Assembly (NCBI RefSeq): GCF_029258205.1
Contig: NZ_JARHZJ010000092.1
Location: forward strand, 1-55,930
Length of the DNA: 55,930 nt
Direction: 5' to 3'
DNA from: Clostridium sp.
GTDB taxonomy: Bacteria > Bacillota > Clostridia > Clostridiales > Clostridiaceae
The notes under the pieces were generated by a model. It was not told the origin of the DNA, did no database searches, and saw only the letters and a list, made by a program, of their open reading frames with translations. This document shows, one piece after another, positions 37,440 to 45,398 of the stretch (the first letter of the stretch is position 1; every line of letters begins with the position of its first letter). Both the position numbers and the translations under genes were made by a program.

Positions 37440-37991
37440 ATGGAAATAGGAAATTTAGTAGAGTTTAATAGATTAAAAAATGGAAAAAAGAAAGTAAAGA
37501 GTAAAGTGAATTTAGCAATGGAAGGTGATAAGGAAGCGTTTATTTTTCTTATAGAAGAAAATATTGATTTCTTTTATAGGGTTAGTAAAAGAATATTACA
37601 AAATGAGTATGATGTAGAAGATGCTGTTCAAAATATGATAATAAAAGCTTATGAAAATATAGAAAATCTAAAGAAGGAAGAATATTTTAAAACTTGGATA
37701 ACTAGGATACTTATAAATGAGTGTAACAAGATACTCAATAAGAGAAATAAGATAATACCGGTGTCAGAAATATTTGCTTTGGAAACTTCTGATGAAAAAA
37801 TAAGTGAAATTGATTTGAAGGATGCAATTAAAACTTTAAATGTAAAATTTAGAGTTGTTATAGAATTATTTTATTTTGAAGATTTATCTATAAATGATAT
37901 AAGTAAAATTCTTAATATACCTAAGGGAACTGTGAAATCAAGATTAAGTAGGGGAAAAGAAAAACTTTTTAAAATTATAGGGGGAGTTTAA
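37440..37991 (+). CDS. ECF-type RNA polymerase sigma factor
   Basis: Group 4 sigma factor of 183 residues, with sigma region 2 (NEYDVEDAVQNMIIKAYENI, about 52-75) and region 4 (YFEDLSINDISKILNIPKGT then VKSRLSRGKEKL, about 145-180). The usual sigma3 is absent, as in ECF factors. ATG 37440 follows GGAGGGG. It is followed at once by a DUF4179-type membrane protein, the expected anti-sigma partner. A GGAACTTTTT sequence about 70 nt upstream could be part of an autoregulated ECF promoter but I cannot fix the -10. Confidence 0.9.
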   Translation: MEIGNLVEFNRLKNGKKKVKSKVNLAMEGDKEAFIFLIEENIDFFYRVSKRILQNEYDVEDAVQNMIIKAYENIENLKKEEYFKTWITRILINECNKILNKRNKIIPVSEIFALETSDEKISEIDLKDAIKTLNVKFRVVIELFYFEDLSINDISKILNIPKGTVKSRLSRGKEKLFKIIGGV

Positions 37992-39356
37992 ATGAGAAAA
38001 GATTTAAATGGAGAATTTGATAAAGAACTTATGGATATAGGAAATAAAGAAAGTTTAAAAGCTAGTGATGAATTTAAAAATAAAATGATAAAAGTGTTAA
38101 ATGAGTTACCAGAACGTAATAATATAAGAAAAAAGAAAAAATATAAAAAAGTTATTGGATTTTCATTAATTGGTATTTTAAGCCTAGGAAGTGTTTTAAA
38201 TGTTTATGCTGAAAATAATGAAACATTAAAAGCTACATTTTCGAGCATTAAAAAGACACTAAATATAGGAGAAAGTTATTACGAAGAAAAAGGAAAAAGT
38301 ATAAATTTAGAGGATTCATTTTGGGGAACAACTATGAAATTAAATGATGTTTATTATGATGGATCAATATTAGGAATAACATATGAAATAAAAAGTCATA
38401 GTAAGCTAGATAAAAATAAAAAGCCAATTATTTTTCCTATAATAGATAGTGGAGATAGGGAATCTATATATTATAGAAATTTAAATCATGATGGAGAATT
38501 TATTAGTGATAATACATATGTTGGGATAGCAGAGTATGATTTTACAATGAGTGATTTGGGAGAAAAAGTTGATTTAACATTTTTAGTAAATGATTTATAT
38601 GGAGATTGGAAGGGTAGATATCCAGAAAAATATAAATTTCAGCTTAGCTTAGATTCAAAAGATATAGATAAGGATGTATATAACATAGAAGAAACTATAA
38701 ATTATAATGGTGTTGAATTTAAAATAGAAAGTTTAACTAATACTCCTATTCAATCTATTTTAAATTATAAAGCTTTAGGTAAAATTTATGAAGGTAAAGA
38801 AGATGTTAGAGGATATGTATTAAAACCTATAATTCTTGATGAAAAAGGTATTCCTATAGAAGCTAAAGGGTTTAACTATAGCTTTGATGATGGTAATAAT
38901 ATTTTAAACGGAGATGGAAACTTAATGTTTGAATACATTGAGAAAAAACATAAAAATGTATTATTAATACCAGCTTTAAAGAATGGATTTGATGATATTA
39001 ATGCTGAATTAATTAAAGAGGGAAATATGGAAATAAAAAATGATAATAATGGTGCTTTATATGAAATAAATACTTATCAAAATGGAGAAAATCTTGAATT
39101 TAGTTTAACTGCTAAGGGATATATAAGCACAATTAGAGATTTATTCAAAGTCACTAGAATCGAGAAGGATACAGAGGGAAATGAAAATTTTTCAGAAGTT
39201 GATATTAACTGTGAATTCTTAGGGTTTACAGATGAAGGATATTCATTTAAAGGTACTATAGAGAATTTTAGTAAAGATGCTAAATATAATATAGAATTTC
39301 CTGGAGAAAATTATAAAATAGTTGGAAATAATATAAGAATTAATATAGAAAAGTAG
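37992..39356 (+). CDS. DUF4179-type anti-sigma factor
   Basis: A 454-residue single-pass membrane protein that begins one nucleotide after the sigma gene's stop, so translation is coupled. The cytoplasmic N-terminus (about 1-52) is charged and helical and should hold the sigma factor. A hydrophobic helix follows (VIGFSLIGILSLGSVLNVYA, about 53-72). The rest is extracytoplasmic and beta-rich, beginning with the DUF4179 stretch (NLEDSFWGTTMKLNDVYYDG). The signal sensed is unknown. Terminator at 39412. Confidence 0.8.
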   Translation: MRKDLNGEFDKELMDIGNKESLKASDEFKNKMIKVLNELPERNNIRKKKKYKKVIGFSLIGILSLGSVLNVYAENNETLKATFSSIKKTLNIGESYYEEKGKSINLEDSFWGTTMKLNDVYYDGSILGITYEIKSHSKLDKNKKPIIFPIIDSGDRESIYYRNLNHDGEFISDNTYVGIAEYDFTMSDLGEKVDLTFLVNDLYGDWKGRYPEKYKFQLSLDSKDIDKDVYNIEETINYNGVEFKIESLTNTPIQSILNYKALGKIYEGKEDVRGYVLKPIILDEKGIPIEAKGFNYSFDDGNNILNGDGNLMFEYIEKKHKNVLLIPALKNGFDDINAELIKEGNMEIKNDNNGALYEINTYQNGENLEFSLTAKGYISTIRDLFKVTRIEKDTEGNENFSEVDINCEFLGFTDEGYSFKGTIENFSKDAKYNIEFPGENYKIVGNNIRINIEK

Positions 39357-39411
39357 TATAAAAGGAAAATTAAACATGGCTATAGGATTAATTAATTGAT
39401 ATAATCATATT

Positions 39412-39443
39412 AGGGGATGAATTTTAGATTGAATTCATCCCTT
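39412..39443 (+). terminator. Terminator of the sigma/anti-sigma operon
   Basis: AGGGGATGAATT and GAATTCATCCCT arms around TTAGATT, with a TTTAT end. Confidence 0.75.
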
Positions 39444-39471
39444 TATACATATTTAGAAAGAAGATGAGTTT

Positions 39472-39795
39472 ATGAAGATTGTTAATGATGAAAAAGAATT
39501 TAAGAAATTCTGTAATGAGAAAGGTATAAGGTTGGCTTATTTAAGTACTAATACTTGTTGTGCTTGTGGTGTCTTAAAGCCTAAAGTAGATAATTTAATA
39601 AAAAAATATGACAATGCAAAAATTATAGAAGTTGAGGCTGATAAAAGTGTAGACATAGTAGCACAGTTAAGCATTTTTATGTTTCCCGCAATTATTTTAT
39701 ATATAGATGGAAAGGAGGTACTAAGAGAAGCTAAATATATAAGTGTTGTTGAGTTAGAAAAGGTTATAGATAGATATTTTGAACTTTATAATTAA
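39472..39795 (+). CDS. Thioredoxin-fold protein
   Basis: A 107-residue thioredoxin-like protein with active-site CCAC (Cys29 and Cys32, with an extra Cys30) in TNTCCACGVLKPKVD. The later cis-Pro segment is MFPAIILYIDG, and the length is normal for thioredoxin. It lacks the WCGPC of classical thioredoxin, so partners and redox role may differ. Gene is alone, 115 nt after the sigma operon. Confidence 0.85.
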   Translation: MKIVNDEKEFKKFCNEKGIRLAYLSTNTCCACGVLKPKVDNLIKKYDNAKIIEVEADKSVDIVAQLSIFMFPAIILYIDGKEVLREAKYISVVELEKVIDRYFELYN

Positions 39796-39946
39796 AAAAT
39801 AAGAAAAAGGTTAGTGGATAATTTTAGATTCTATTTCTATTTTTTATTAAAATATTAATTCAATTTGCTTTGTAAAATAAAATTTTATATACTATATACA
39901 AGTTAAATATGAATAATTTAACAATATTTAAAAGAAAGGAGATAGC

Positions 39947-41656
39947 ATGTGGGATTCACTAAAAAAAAGTTATAGACATTTAAAGAATATTTTAGGATTT
40001 ATCACTGATAAAAAAAATTATGAAAATATAAAGAAGCTATTAAAAAACTACAAAATACTAAGTGATATATCAAATATAATAGTATCAGTTTTAGTATTTT
40101 TAAGTGGTATTCTTTTAATAATTTCAGGAATTTATCCTAGTATATTTTATAAAATAAAATTTTTAGACAATATACATAGTTTATCTTTTTTAAGATTTTC
40201 ACATAGAGCTTCAGTATTAATAGGATTAATGTTAATAATGATATCTAAAGAAGTTTTCTTCAAGGTAAAAAGAGCTTATTATGTTACATTAACATTGCTT
40301 ATAATAGGAGGAGCTTTTGCCTTTGTAAAAGATTTAGATTGCAAAGAAGGAATTTTTATTTTAGGAGTAATAATACTTTTAATATTATCAAAAAAGAGCT
40401 TTTATAGGAGAAGTATTCCTATTAAAGTTACTAAATTAAGTGGTATATTAATAATTCTTTCGGTTGTAATGATTATCTTTGCAAGTTTTATACATAAATT
40501 TAATATACATTTTAGTAGGAATTATAGGTACTATGTGGACTTCTACCATAGTATGAAGGGATATTTAAGAATAGCCTTATATACCTATGTAGCATTTATA
40601 ATATTTATAATAATATGGTATTTGACAACGCCTAAAATAGAAGATGACAAAAGGTATATGGATGCTGATTTAGAAAAGATATCAAAATTCTTTGAAGAAA
40701 TAGATTATGGAACAATATTTTCTCATTTAGTTTATTTAAAGGATAAAAAGGTTTTTTGGGCTAATGAAGGCAAGTCCTTAATAATGTACAGTAAATACAA
40801 AGATAAGATAATAGTTTTGGGAGATCCTATAGCCACCAAGGAAAATCTATATAGCTGTATAGAAGAGTTTCAATCTTTTACAAATTTATATGGATATGAT
40901 GTTGTATTTTATGAAATAGAAGAAAAAAATTTTTCTACTTATCATGATGCAGGTTATTATTTCTTTAAATTAGGAGAAGAGGCAAGAATAGATTTAGAAG
41001 AATTTAATTTAACTGGTTCTAAAAAGAGTGCCTTTAGAAACACCTTAAGAAGGGTTGAAAGGGAAGGGTATAGCTTTAGCATTATAGAGCCTCCATTTGA
41101 TAATAAAGTAGTAAGTCAATTAAAGGAAATATCTGATAAATGGTTAGGAGATAGAAAGGAAAAGGGATTTTCTTTAGGGTGGTTTAGCGAGGATTATATA
41201 CAAAGATCACCTATAGCTATTTTAAAAAATGAAGAGGAAGATAAGATCATGGGATTTGTAACAATAATGGATGCTAATGATGGGGGCAAGACAGTAGCAA
41301 TAGATTTAATGAGAATAGATAAAAATGCACCTAATGCATCTATGGATTACTTAATGCTTAATTTATTCTTAACATTTAAAGAAAAAGGATATAAATATTT
41401 TAGTTTAGGAGAAGCACCACTATCTAATGTAGGATTTAACACTCATTCACATTTACAGGAAAAACTTGCAAGATTAGTTTATAATAGTGGTAATATATTC
41501 TATAGTTTTGATGGATTAAGAAGATATAAGTCAAAGTTTTCTCCTATTTGGCAACCAAGGTATTTAGCATATCCTAAGTTTATGTCATTACCGGAGGTCT
41601 TTATTAATCTATGTTTATTAATAGCTAATTCAAAGGAAAGAGTAGAGAAAAAATAA
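39947..41656 (+). CDS. MprF-like phosphatidylglycerol aminoacyltransferase (DUF2156)
   Basis: A 569-residue membrane protein. The N-terminus has about six hydrophobic segments in the first 230 residues. The C-terminal DUF2156 domain (about 245-560) is the GNAT-like synthase part of MprF, with GDPIATKENL, SAFRNTLRRVEREG, SLGWFSEDY, AIDLMRID and SLGEAPLSNVG. Such domains transfer Lys or Ala from aminoacyl-tRNA to phosphatidylglycerol and protect against cationic peptides. It is shorter than full MprF (about 850 residues), lacking most of the flippase half. Which amino acid it adds is not shown. Confidence 0.8.
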   Translation: MWDSLKKSYRHLKNILGFITDKKNYENIKKLLKNYKILSDISNIIVSVLVFLSGILLIISGIYPSIFYKIKFLDNIHSLSFLRFSHRASVLIGLMLIMISKEVFFKVKRAYYVTLTLLIIGGAFAFVKDLDCKEGIFILGVIILLILSKKSFYRRSIPIKVTKLSGILIILSVVMIIFASFIHKFNIHFSRNYRYYVDFYHSMKGYLRIALYTYVAFIIFIIIWYLTTPKIEDDKRYMDADLEKISKFFEEIDYGTIFSHLVYLKDKKVFWANEGKSLIMYSKYKDKIIVLGDPIATKENLYSCIEEFQSFTNLYGYDVVFYEIEEKNFSTYHDAGYYFFKLGEEARIDLEEFNLTGSKKSAFRNTLRRVEREGYSFSIIEPPFDNKVVSQLKEISDKWLGDRKEKGFSLGWFSEDYIQRSPIAILKNEEEDKIMGFVTIMDANDGGKTVAIDLMRIDKNAPNASMDYLMLNLFLTFKEKGYKYFSLGEAPLSNVGFNTHSHLQEKLARLVYNSGNIFYSFDGLRRYKSKFSPIWQPRYLAYPKFMSLPEVFINLCLLIANSKERVEKK

Positions 41657-41728
41657 AATATTATATTTTAAGTTAAGGTTAAATTTTCATTATATGTTTA
41701 TACATAACTTAATTAAGTTTATTATATT

Positions 41729-41762
41729 AAAGAGAGTCTTTTATTTATGAGACTCTCTTTAT
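41729..41762 (+). terminator. Terminator
   Basis: AAAGAGAGTCT (41729-41739) and AGACTCTCTTT (41750-41760), ending in TTTATTT. Confidence 0.85.
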
Positions 41763-41920
41763 TTATAAAAATTTATTTTTTATAAATAAACATTATTTTT
41801 TATATTGAAGTTTAAAAAAATAAGCATAATATTTTTAATTTATTTAGAATAAACAATGAGTTTTTAAATAAATATAAAAAATATAAGTGTTTAAGATAAA
41901 ATTTATCAAATAAAAATGTT

Positions 41921-41949
41921 TTGAAGTGATTTTTTAAGAGGTGTATAAT
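41921..41949 (+). promoter_or_regulatory. Promoter of the gene at 42008
   Basis: TTGAAG (41921-41926) and TATAAT (41944-41949) with a 17-nt spacer. It lies in the 351-nt gap that otherwise holds only the terminator at 41729 and AT-rich sequence with no ORF. Confidence 0.65.
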
Positions 41950-42007
41950 AGAAATAAATATTTAATAAAACAAATTTTAATATGTTTTATTAAGGAGGGA
42001 ATAAAAT

Positions 42008-42775
42008 ATGGGAAACTTTTTTTTAGAAAGTGATTTTAGAGCTTTTGATATAGACAAATCAAGAAGTAGAGATAAATTGATATTAGAGAGAAGAAGAGTT
42101 ACAGCTGAGAAGTTAAGAGAACTTAATAATTTAGGGCTTTTTGAATTTATGAATTCTAGAGGATTAAGTTCTCATTGGGAAAAGCAATATTTAACTAGTA
42201 TAACTTGGCCATTAAAAAGAGTTAATGATGAATATGTTGATAGAATCTATTTATCCTATGGGAAGAATAAATCTGATGTTAGAAAACTTATAAAGGTTTT
42301 AAACCTATTCAATAATATTGAAGGAAGTAGAATAGAAGATGACGTGGTATTTAATTATATTCCTCGTATCCAATTAGGATTAGACTCTAATTCTTGGAAT
42401 ACAGCTTTATATTTAGATAAATATGGAGTAATAGAACAAAAAAATCTTGTTAACAAAATAAGAAAAAACTATGAGTTAAAAGAGAAATTTAAAAATATAC
42501 TTATGGCTTTAGAAGAAAAGGGATATAGATTATATTTAATTAAGGACAATAATTCAAGAAGTTATGAAGATGAAACAGATTACGTTGAGGATATAATAAA
42601 ATATACAGATAGTGGAGAAAAGTATGGATTAACCATAAGAAAAGATTATGATAAAAATCATGTTAGAAATTCTAGAAATGAAATAGTAGATTTTGTTAAA
42701 AGTGAATTTGATAATTTAATGGATGTTTATTATTTTATTTCTTGGGATTCAGAAGAGAATGACTATTTAAGATAG
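42008..42775 (+). CDS. Protein of unknown function
   Basis: A 255-residue soluble, charged protein I do not recognise. It has a helical start (DKSRSRDKLILERRRVTAEK), a central region with Trp residues (SHWEKQYLTSITWPLK), and an acidic end. It has no signal or membrane segment. AGGAGGG precedes the ATG. It has its own promoter and terminator. Confidence 0.7.
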   Translation: MGNFFLESDFRAFDIDKSRSRDKLILERRRVTAEKLRELNNLGLFEFMNSRGLSSHWEKQYLTSITWPLKRVNDEYVDRIYLSYGKNKSDVRKLIKVLNLFNNIEGSRIEDDVVFNYIPRIQLGLDSNSWNTALYLDKYGVIEQKNLVNKIRKNYELKEKFKNILMALEEKGYRLYLIKDNNSRSYEDETDYVEDIIKYTDSGEKYGLTIRKDYDKNHVRNSRNEIVDFVKSEFDNLMDVYYFISWDSEENDYLR

Positions 42776-42826
42776 TATTTTAATCTATATATAGAAATTA
42801 ATAATAGTTTATAATAGGATTTATAT

Positions 42827-42858
42827 AAAAAGACTAAACTAAAGGTTTAGTCTTTTTT
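42827..42858. terminator. Bidirectional terminator
   Basis: AAAAAGACTAAAC and GGTTTAGTCTTTTTT arms around TAAA, between convergent genes. Confidence 0.85.
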
Positions 42859-42895
42859 ATATAAATTATTATGAATATAAAAGTATTTAAGTAAA

Positions 42896-43387
42896 TTAAA
42901 TACTTTTATTTAAATAGTTATTATTCATAGTGTTTTTAACTTTATTATTAATAAGTCTTTTTATAGAAAAGTATAGTTTAGTAAAGGATGAAACTAAAAC
43001 AATTCCAGTAGCTATTGATCCAGCTAACATTAATGTATTACAACCTAAATATAAAGACTTGTCTATATTTCCTTTTAAGGTCTCTAGCATTGTATAAAAC
43101 ATACCTCCTCCAGGGACTAGAGGAATTATTCCACATACTAAAAATACTAATACAGGAGTTTTTAATACTCTAGCTGAAATCTCAGAGAATAGGGATATAA
43201 AAATAGCGGCTAAAAAATAATTAAAGTTTTCATTTGTGCTTATAAAGTTTGAGGAAAAAAGATAAACAAACCATCCTAAACCACCGCATAAGGCAGAAAA
43301 AAATAAGTTCTTACCTTTTATATTGAATATTATTCCAAAGCCTAAAGAACTAAAAAATGCATATATTGAGTTTATTATTAAGTTCAT
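42896..43387 (-). CDS. Threonine/serine exporter, small subunit (YjjB/ThrE C-half type)
   Basis: A 163-residue membrane protein with about four to five hydrophobic segments. The signature CGIIPLVPGGGMFYTML is that of the ThrE_2/YjjB half. Its ATG overlaps the previous gene's end by 4 nt, so the two subunits are made together and form the split ThrE exporter. The amino acid or dicarboxylate exported here is unproven. Confidence 0.85.
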   Translation of the reverse strand: MNLIINSIYAFFSSLGFGIIFNIKGKNLFFSALCGGLGWFVYLFSSNFISTNENFNYFLAAIFISLFSEISARVLKTPVLVFLVCGIIPLVPGGGMFYTMLETLKGNIDKSLYLGCNTLMLAGSIATGIVLVSSFTKLYFSIKRLINNKVKNTMNNNYLNKSI

Positions 43388-44154
43388 ATAGCCATACCTC
43401 CATAGTGATTTATTAGTATTGATAAAATACTAGCACTTCCAATAGCAATCCCTACGGCTATTAAAAAGGCTTCAATAAATTTAGCACTTCCAGCAACTAA
43501 ATCACCAGCTATTATATCACGAAGTGAGTTTGTTATAGCTAGTCCAGGTACTAAGGGCATTAAAGAACCTATTATTATTTCATTTAGGTTAGGAGCAATA
43601 TTAAATCTTACTGCAAGAAAAGCTAGTAATGAAGCTAGAGCTCCGGATATTATATTTATAAAAAAATTGTTTGTCTTTAAAATATTAAAAAAGTATGCAA
43701 GAAGACAAAGAACTATTCCTATAAAACCTGAGATTAAAGAATCCTTTAAATTGCCTCCAAAAAGTAAAGTAAATGCTGAGGCTACAATTAAATATCCTAA
43801 TATTTTTGTTTTAAGAGGATATTCTTTTTCATTATCTATACTACTTAGTTTGTTTTCAGCATCTTCAATAGAAATTTTATTAAATGCAACTTCTCTTGAA
43901 AGGTTGTTTAATTTAGATATTTTATCTAAATTAATAGTTCTACTTTTTACTCTTCGAGTTCTCGAAAGTGCATTTTTATAGGTTTTTATTGTTATTATTA
44001 TGTTTGTAGGAATTACAAAAACATCCACTTTTTCTATTCCATAAGCCAAACAGATTCTACTCATAGTTTCCTCAACTCTATATGTTTCAGCACCATTTTC
44101 AAGCATTAGAGTACCAAGTTCAGTTGAGAAATTGATAATTCTGTTAAAATCCAT
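43384..44154 (-). CDS. Threonine/serine exporter, large subunit (YjjP/ThrE N-half type)
   Basis: A 256-residue partner of the small subunit. ATG 44154 follows GGAGGT; the longer frame to 44193 lacks a site. The soluble first part has LMLENGAETYRVEETM, a well-conserved ThrE segment, and RTRRVKSRTINLDKI. The second part has about five hydrophobic segments including SLMPLVPGLAITNSLRDI. The split in two genes is common in Firmicutes. Confidence 0.87.
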   Translation of the reverse strand: MDFNRIINFSTELGTLMLENGAETYRVEETMSRICLAYGIEKVDVFVIPTNIIITIKTYKNALSRTRRVKSRTINLDKISKLNNLSREVAFNKISIEDAENKLSSIDNEKEYPLKTKILGYLIVASAFTLLFGGNLKDSLISGFIGIVLCLLAYFFNILKTNNFFINIISGALASLLAFLAVRFNIAPNLNEIIIGSLMPLVPGLAITNSLRDIIAGDLVAGSAKFIEAFLIAVGIAIGSASILSILINHYGGMAI

Positions 44155-44391
44155 ATGTACCTCCAATAAGTATTTACGATTACTAAGAAACATTTTTTGA
44201 TTATTATAATATTTCTTTTCTATTATACTTTGAAGAATAGTTTATTATAAAGATTTTAAATTAAAAAAATGTAAATAATTTATTTTTCAGAGGAAAATAG
44301 TTAATAAATTTAATTTGTAATTTAGTTGCTATAGCTAAAAGTTTGCATAGATTAATTATGAATAGAATTAATTTGAGAGGATTTAATTATA

Positions 44392-45075
44392 ATGGTTATT
44401 TTAGATTATAAAGTTGGACATATAAAAAGTAGAATTTCTAAAGATAAAGTAGTATTAAAATCAATTTATCCATTTGAAGAGGGAGAATTAGCAGATGAAG
44501 TTGAAATAAATTTACAATTAGAAGGAAGAGATGAAGTTATAAAAAAAGAATTACCTTATGGTGGATATAATATGCATTTGTTTTTGGGGGATTTTTTAGG
44601 GAATGGAAGGGACTGTATTTTGGTAAAGGGAAGATTTCAAGGATCTGGTGGAATTGCTATTTTATTATTATATGAATATGACAAGGGAGAAATAAAAGAA
44701 ATAACTAATCAGTGGGAAATAATTGATAAGAATAAAGCTATTATAAGATATTTATCAAATTATAAAGTGGAGATATTATATGGAACAAAAGAAAAATATA
44801 TTATAGATATTTCTTCAAAGGATAAATCTTACTTAAATTTAATATATGATGAAAGTGGAAATGTAAAATTAAAAATTAATCCTGGTATTTCTGATATTAA
44901 CAATTATTATGAAATAAAGGAATTGGGAAGTAATAAATATGATTTTTTAATACGTCAAAATATTATAGGAGTAGTACTAGTGGATGTTATAGGTATAATG
45001 CAAAGTAAAGTTATTTTTTATAGTAATGGAAACTTTAAAATAAAAGATAGAGAATTGATATTGAGTAAAGTATAA
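44392..45075 (+). CDS. Protein of unknown function, paralogue of 18647-19645
   Basis: A 227-residue soluble beta-rich protein. It contains FLGDFLGNGRDCILVKG, like the GDVTGNGINDEVYI loop of the other protein, and NYKVEILYGTKEKYIIDI followed by SYLNLIYDESGNVK, again matching it. The last part (FLIRQNIIGVVLVDVIGIMQ) aligns with the other's ISIIQKVIGQSD region. It lacks the Cys-rich and TPR-like end. Function unknown; FG-GAP/VCBS-like fold inferred. A GAGAGGA site lies 10 nt before the ATG. Confidence 0.65.
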   Translation: MVILDYKVGHIKSRISKDKVVLKSIYPFEEGELADEVEINLQLEGRDEVIKKELPYGGYNMHLFLGDFLGNGRDCILVKGRFQGSGGIAILLLYEYDKGEIKEITNQWEIIDKNKAIIRYLSNYKVEILYGTKEKYIIDISSKDKSYLNLIYDESGNVKLKINPGISDINNYYEIKELGSNKYDFLIRQNIIGVVLVDVIGIMQSKVIFYSNGNFKIKDRELILSKV

Positions 45076-45081
45076 ATAAGG

Positions 45082-45118
45082 CATTTTAGTAATTAATTGT
45101 AATTTAATTACTAAAATG
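45082..45118 (+). terminator. Perfect 15-bp stem-loop
   Basis: CATTTTAGTAATTAA (45082-45096) and its exact complement (45104-45118). No T-tract follows, so its role as a terminator is uncertain. Confidence 0.55.
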
Positions 45119-45236
45119 GTACAATTAAAGAAAAATTATATTTATAAAATTTGTAATGGTTTTTTATAAATTAAGAGGTTAACTATTGTAGTTAAATAGA
45201 AGAAAAATTGTAAAAAAACTTAAGTTTAAGAAAAGA

Positions 45237-45250
45237 TGGTAACGTTATCG
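45237..45250. promoter_or_regulatory. cre-like catabolite control site
   Basis: TGGTAACGTTATCG matches the CcpA box TGNNANCGNTNNCA at all but its last fixed position. It lies 149 nt before the pullulanase ATG, where carbon catabolite control is expected. A LacI-type maltose repressor site would look similar. The rest of the 323-nt gap shows only AT-rich DNA and one hairpin. Confidence 0.55.
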
Positions 45251-45398
45251 AGAAAATAGGGAAAACAAAGGAAAAGACCAAAAGTATCTAAATATGAGAC
45301 TTTATTAAGCTTTAATTTATTTTTAGAAGGAAAACAAATTAAATTTTGATAAATAGTGGCTTTTATTACATAAATAATTAATAGAGGAGCATTTTTAT

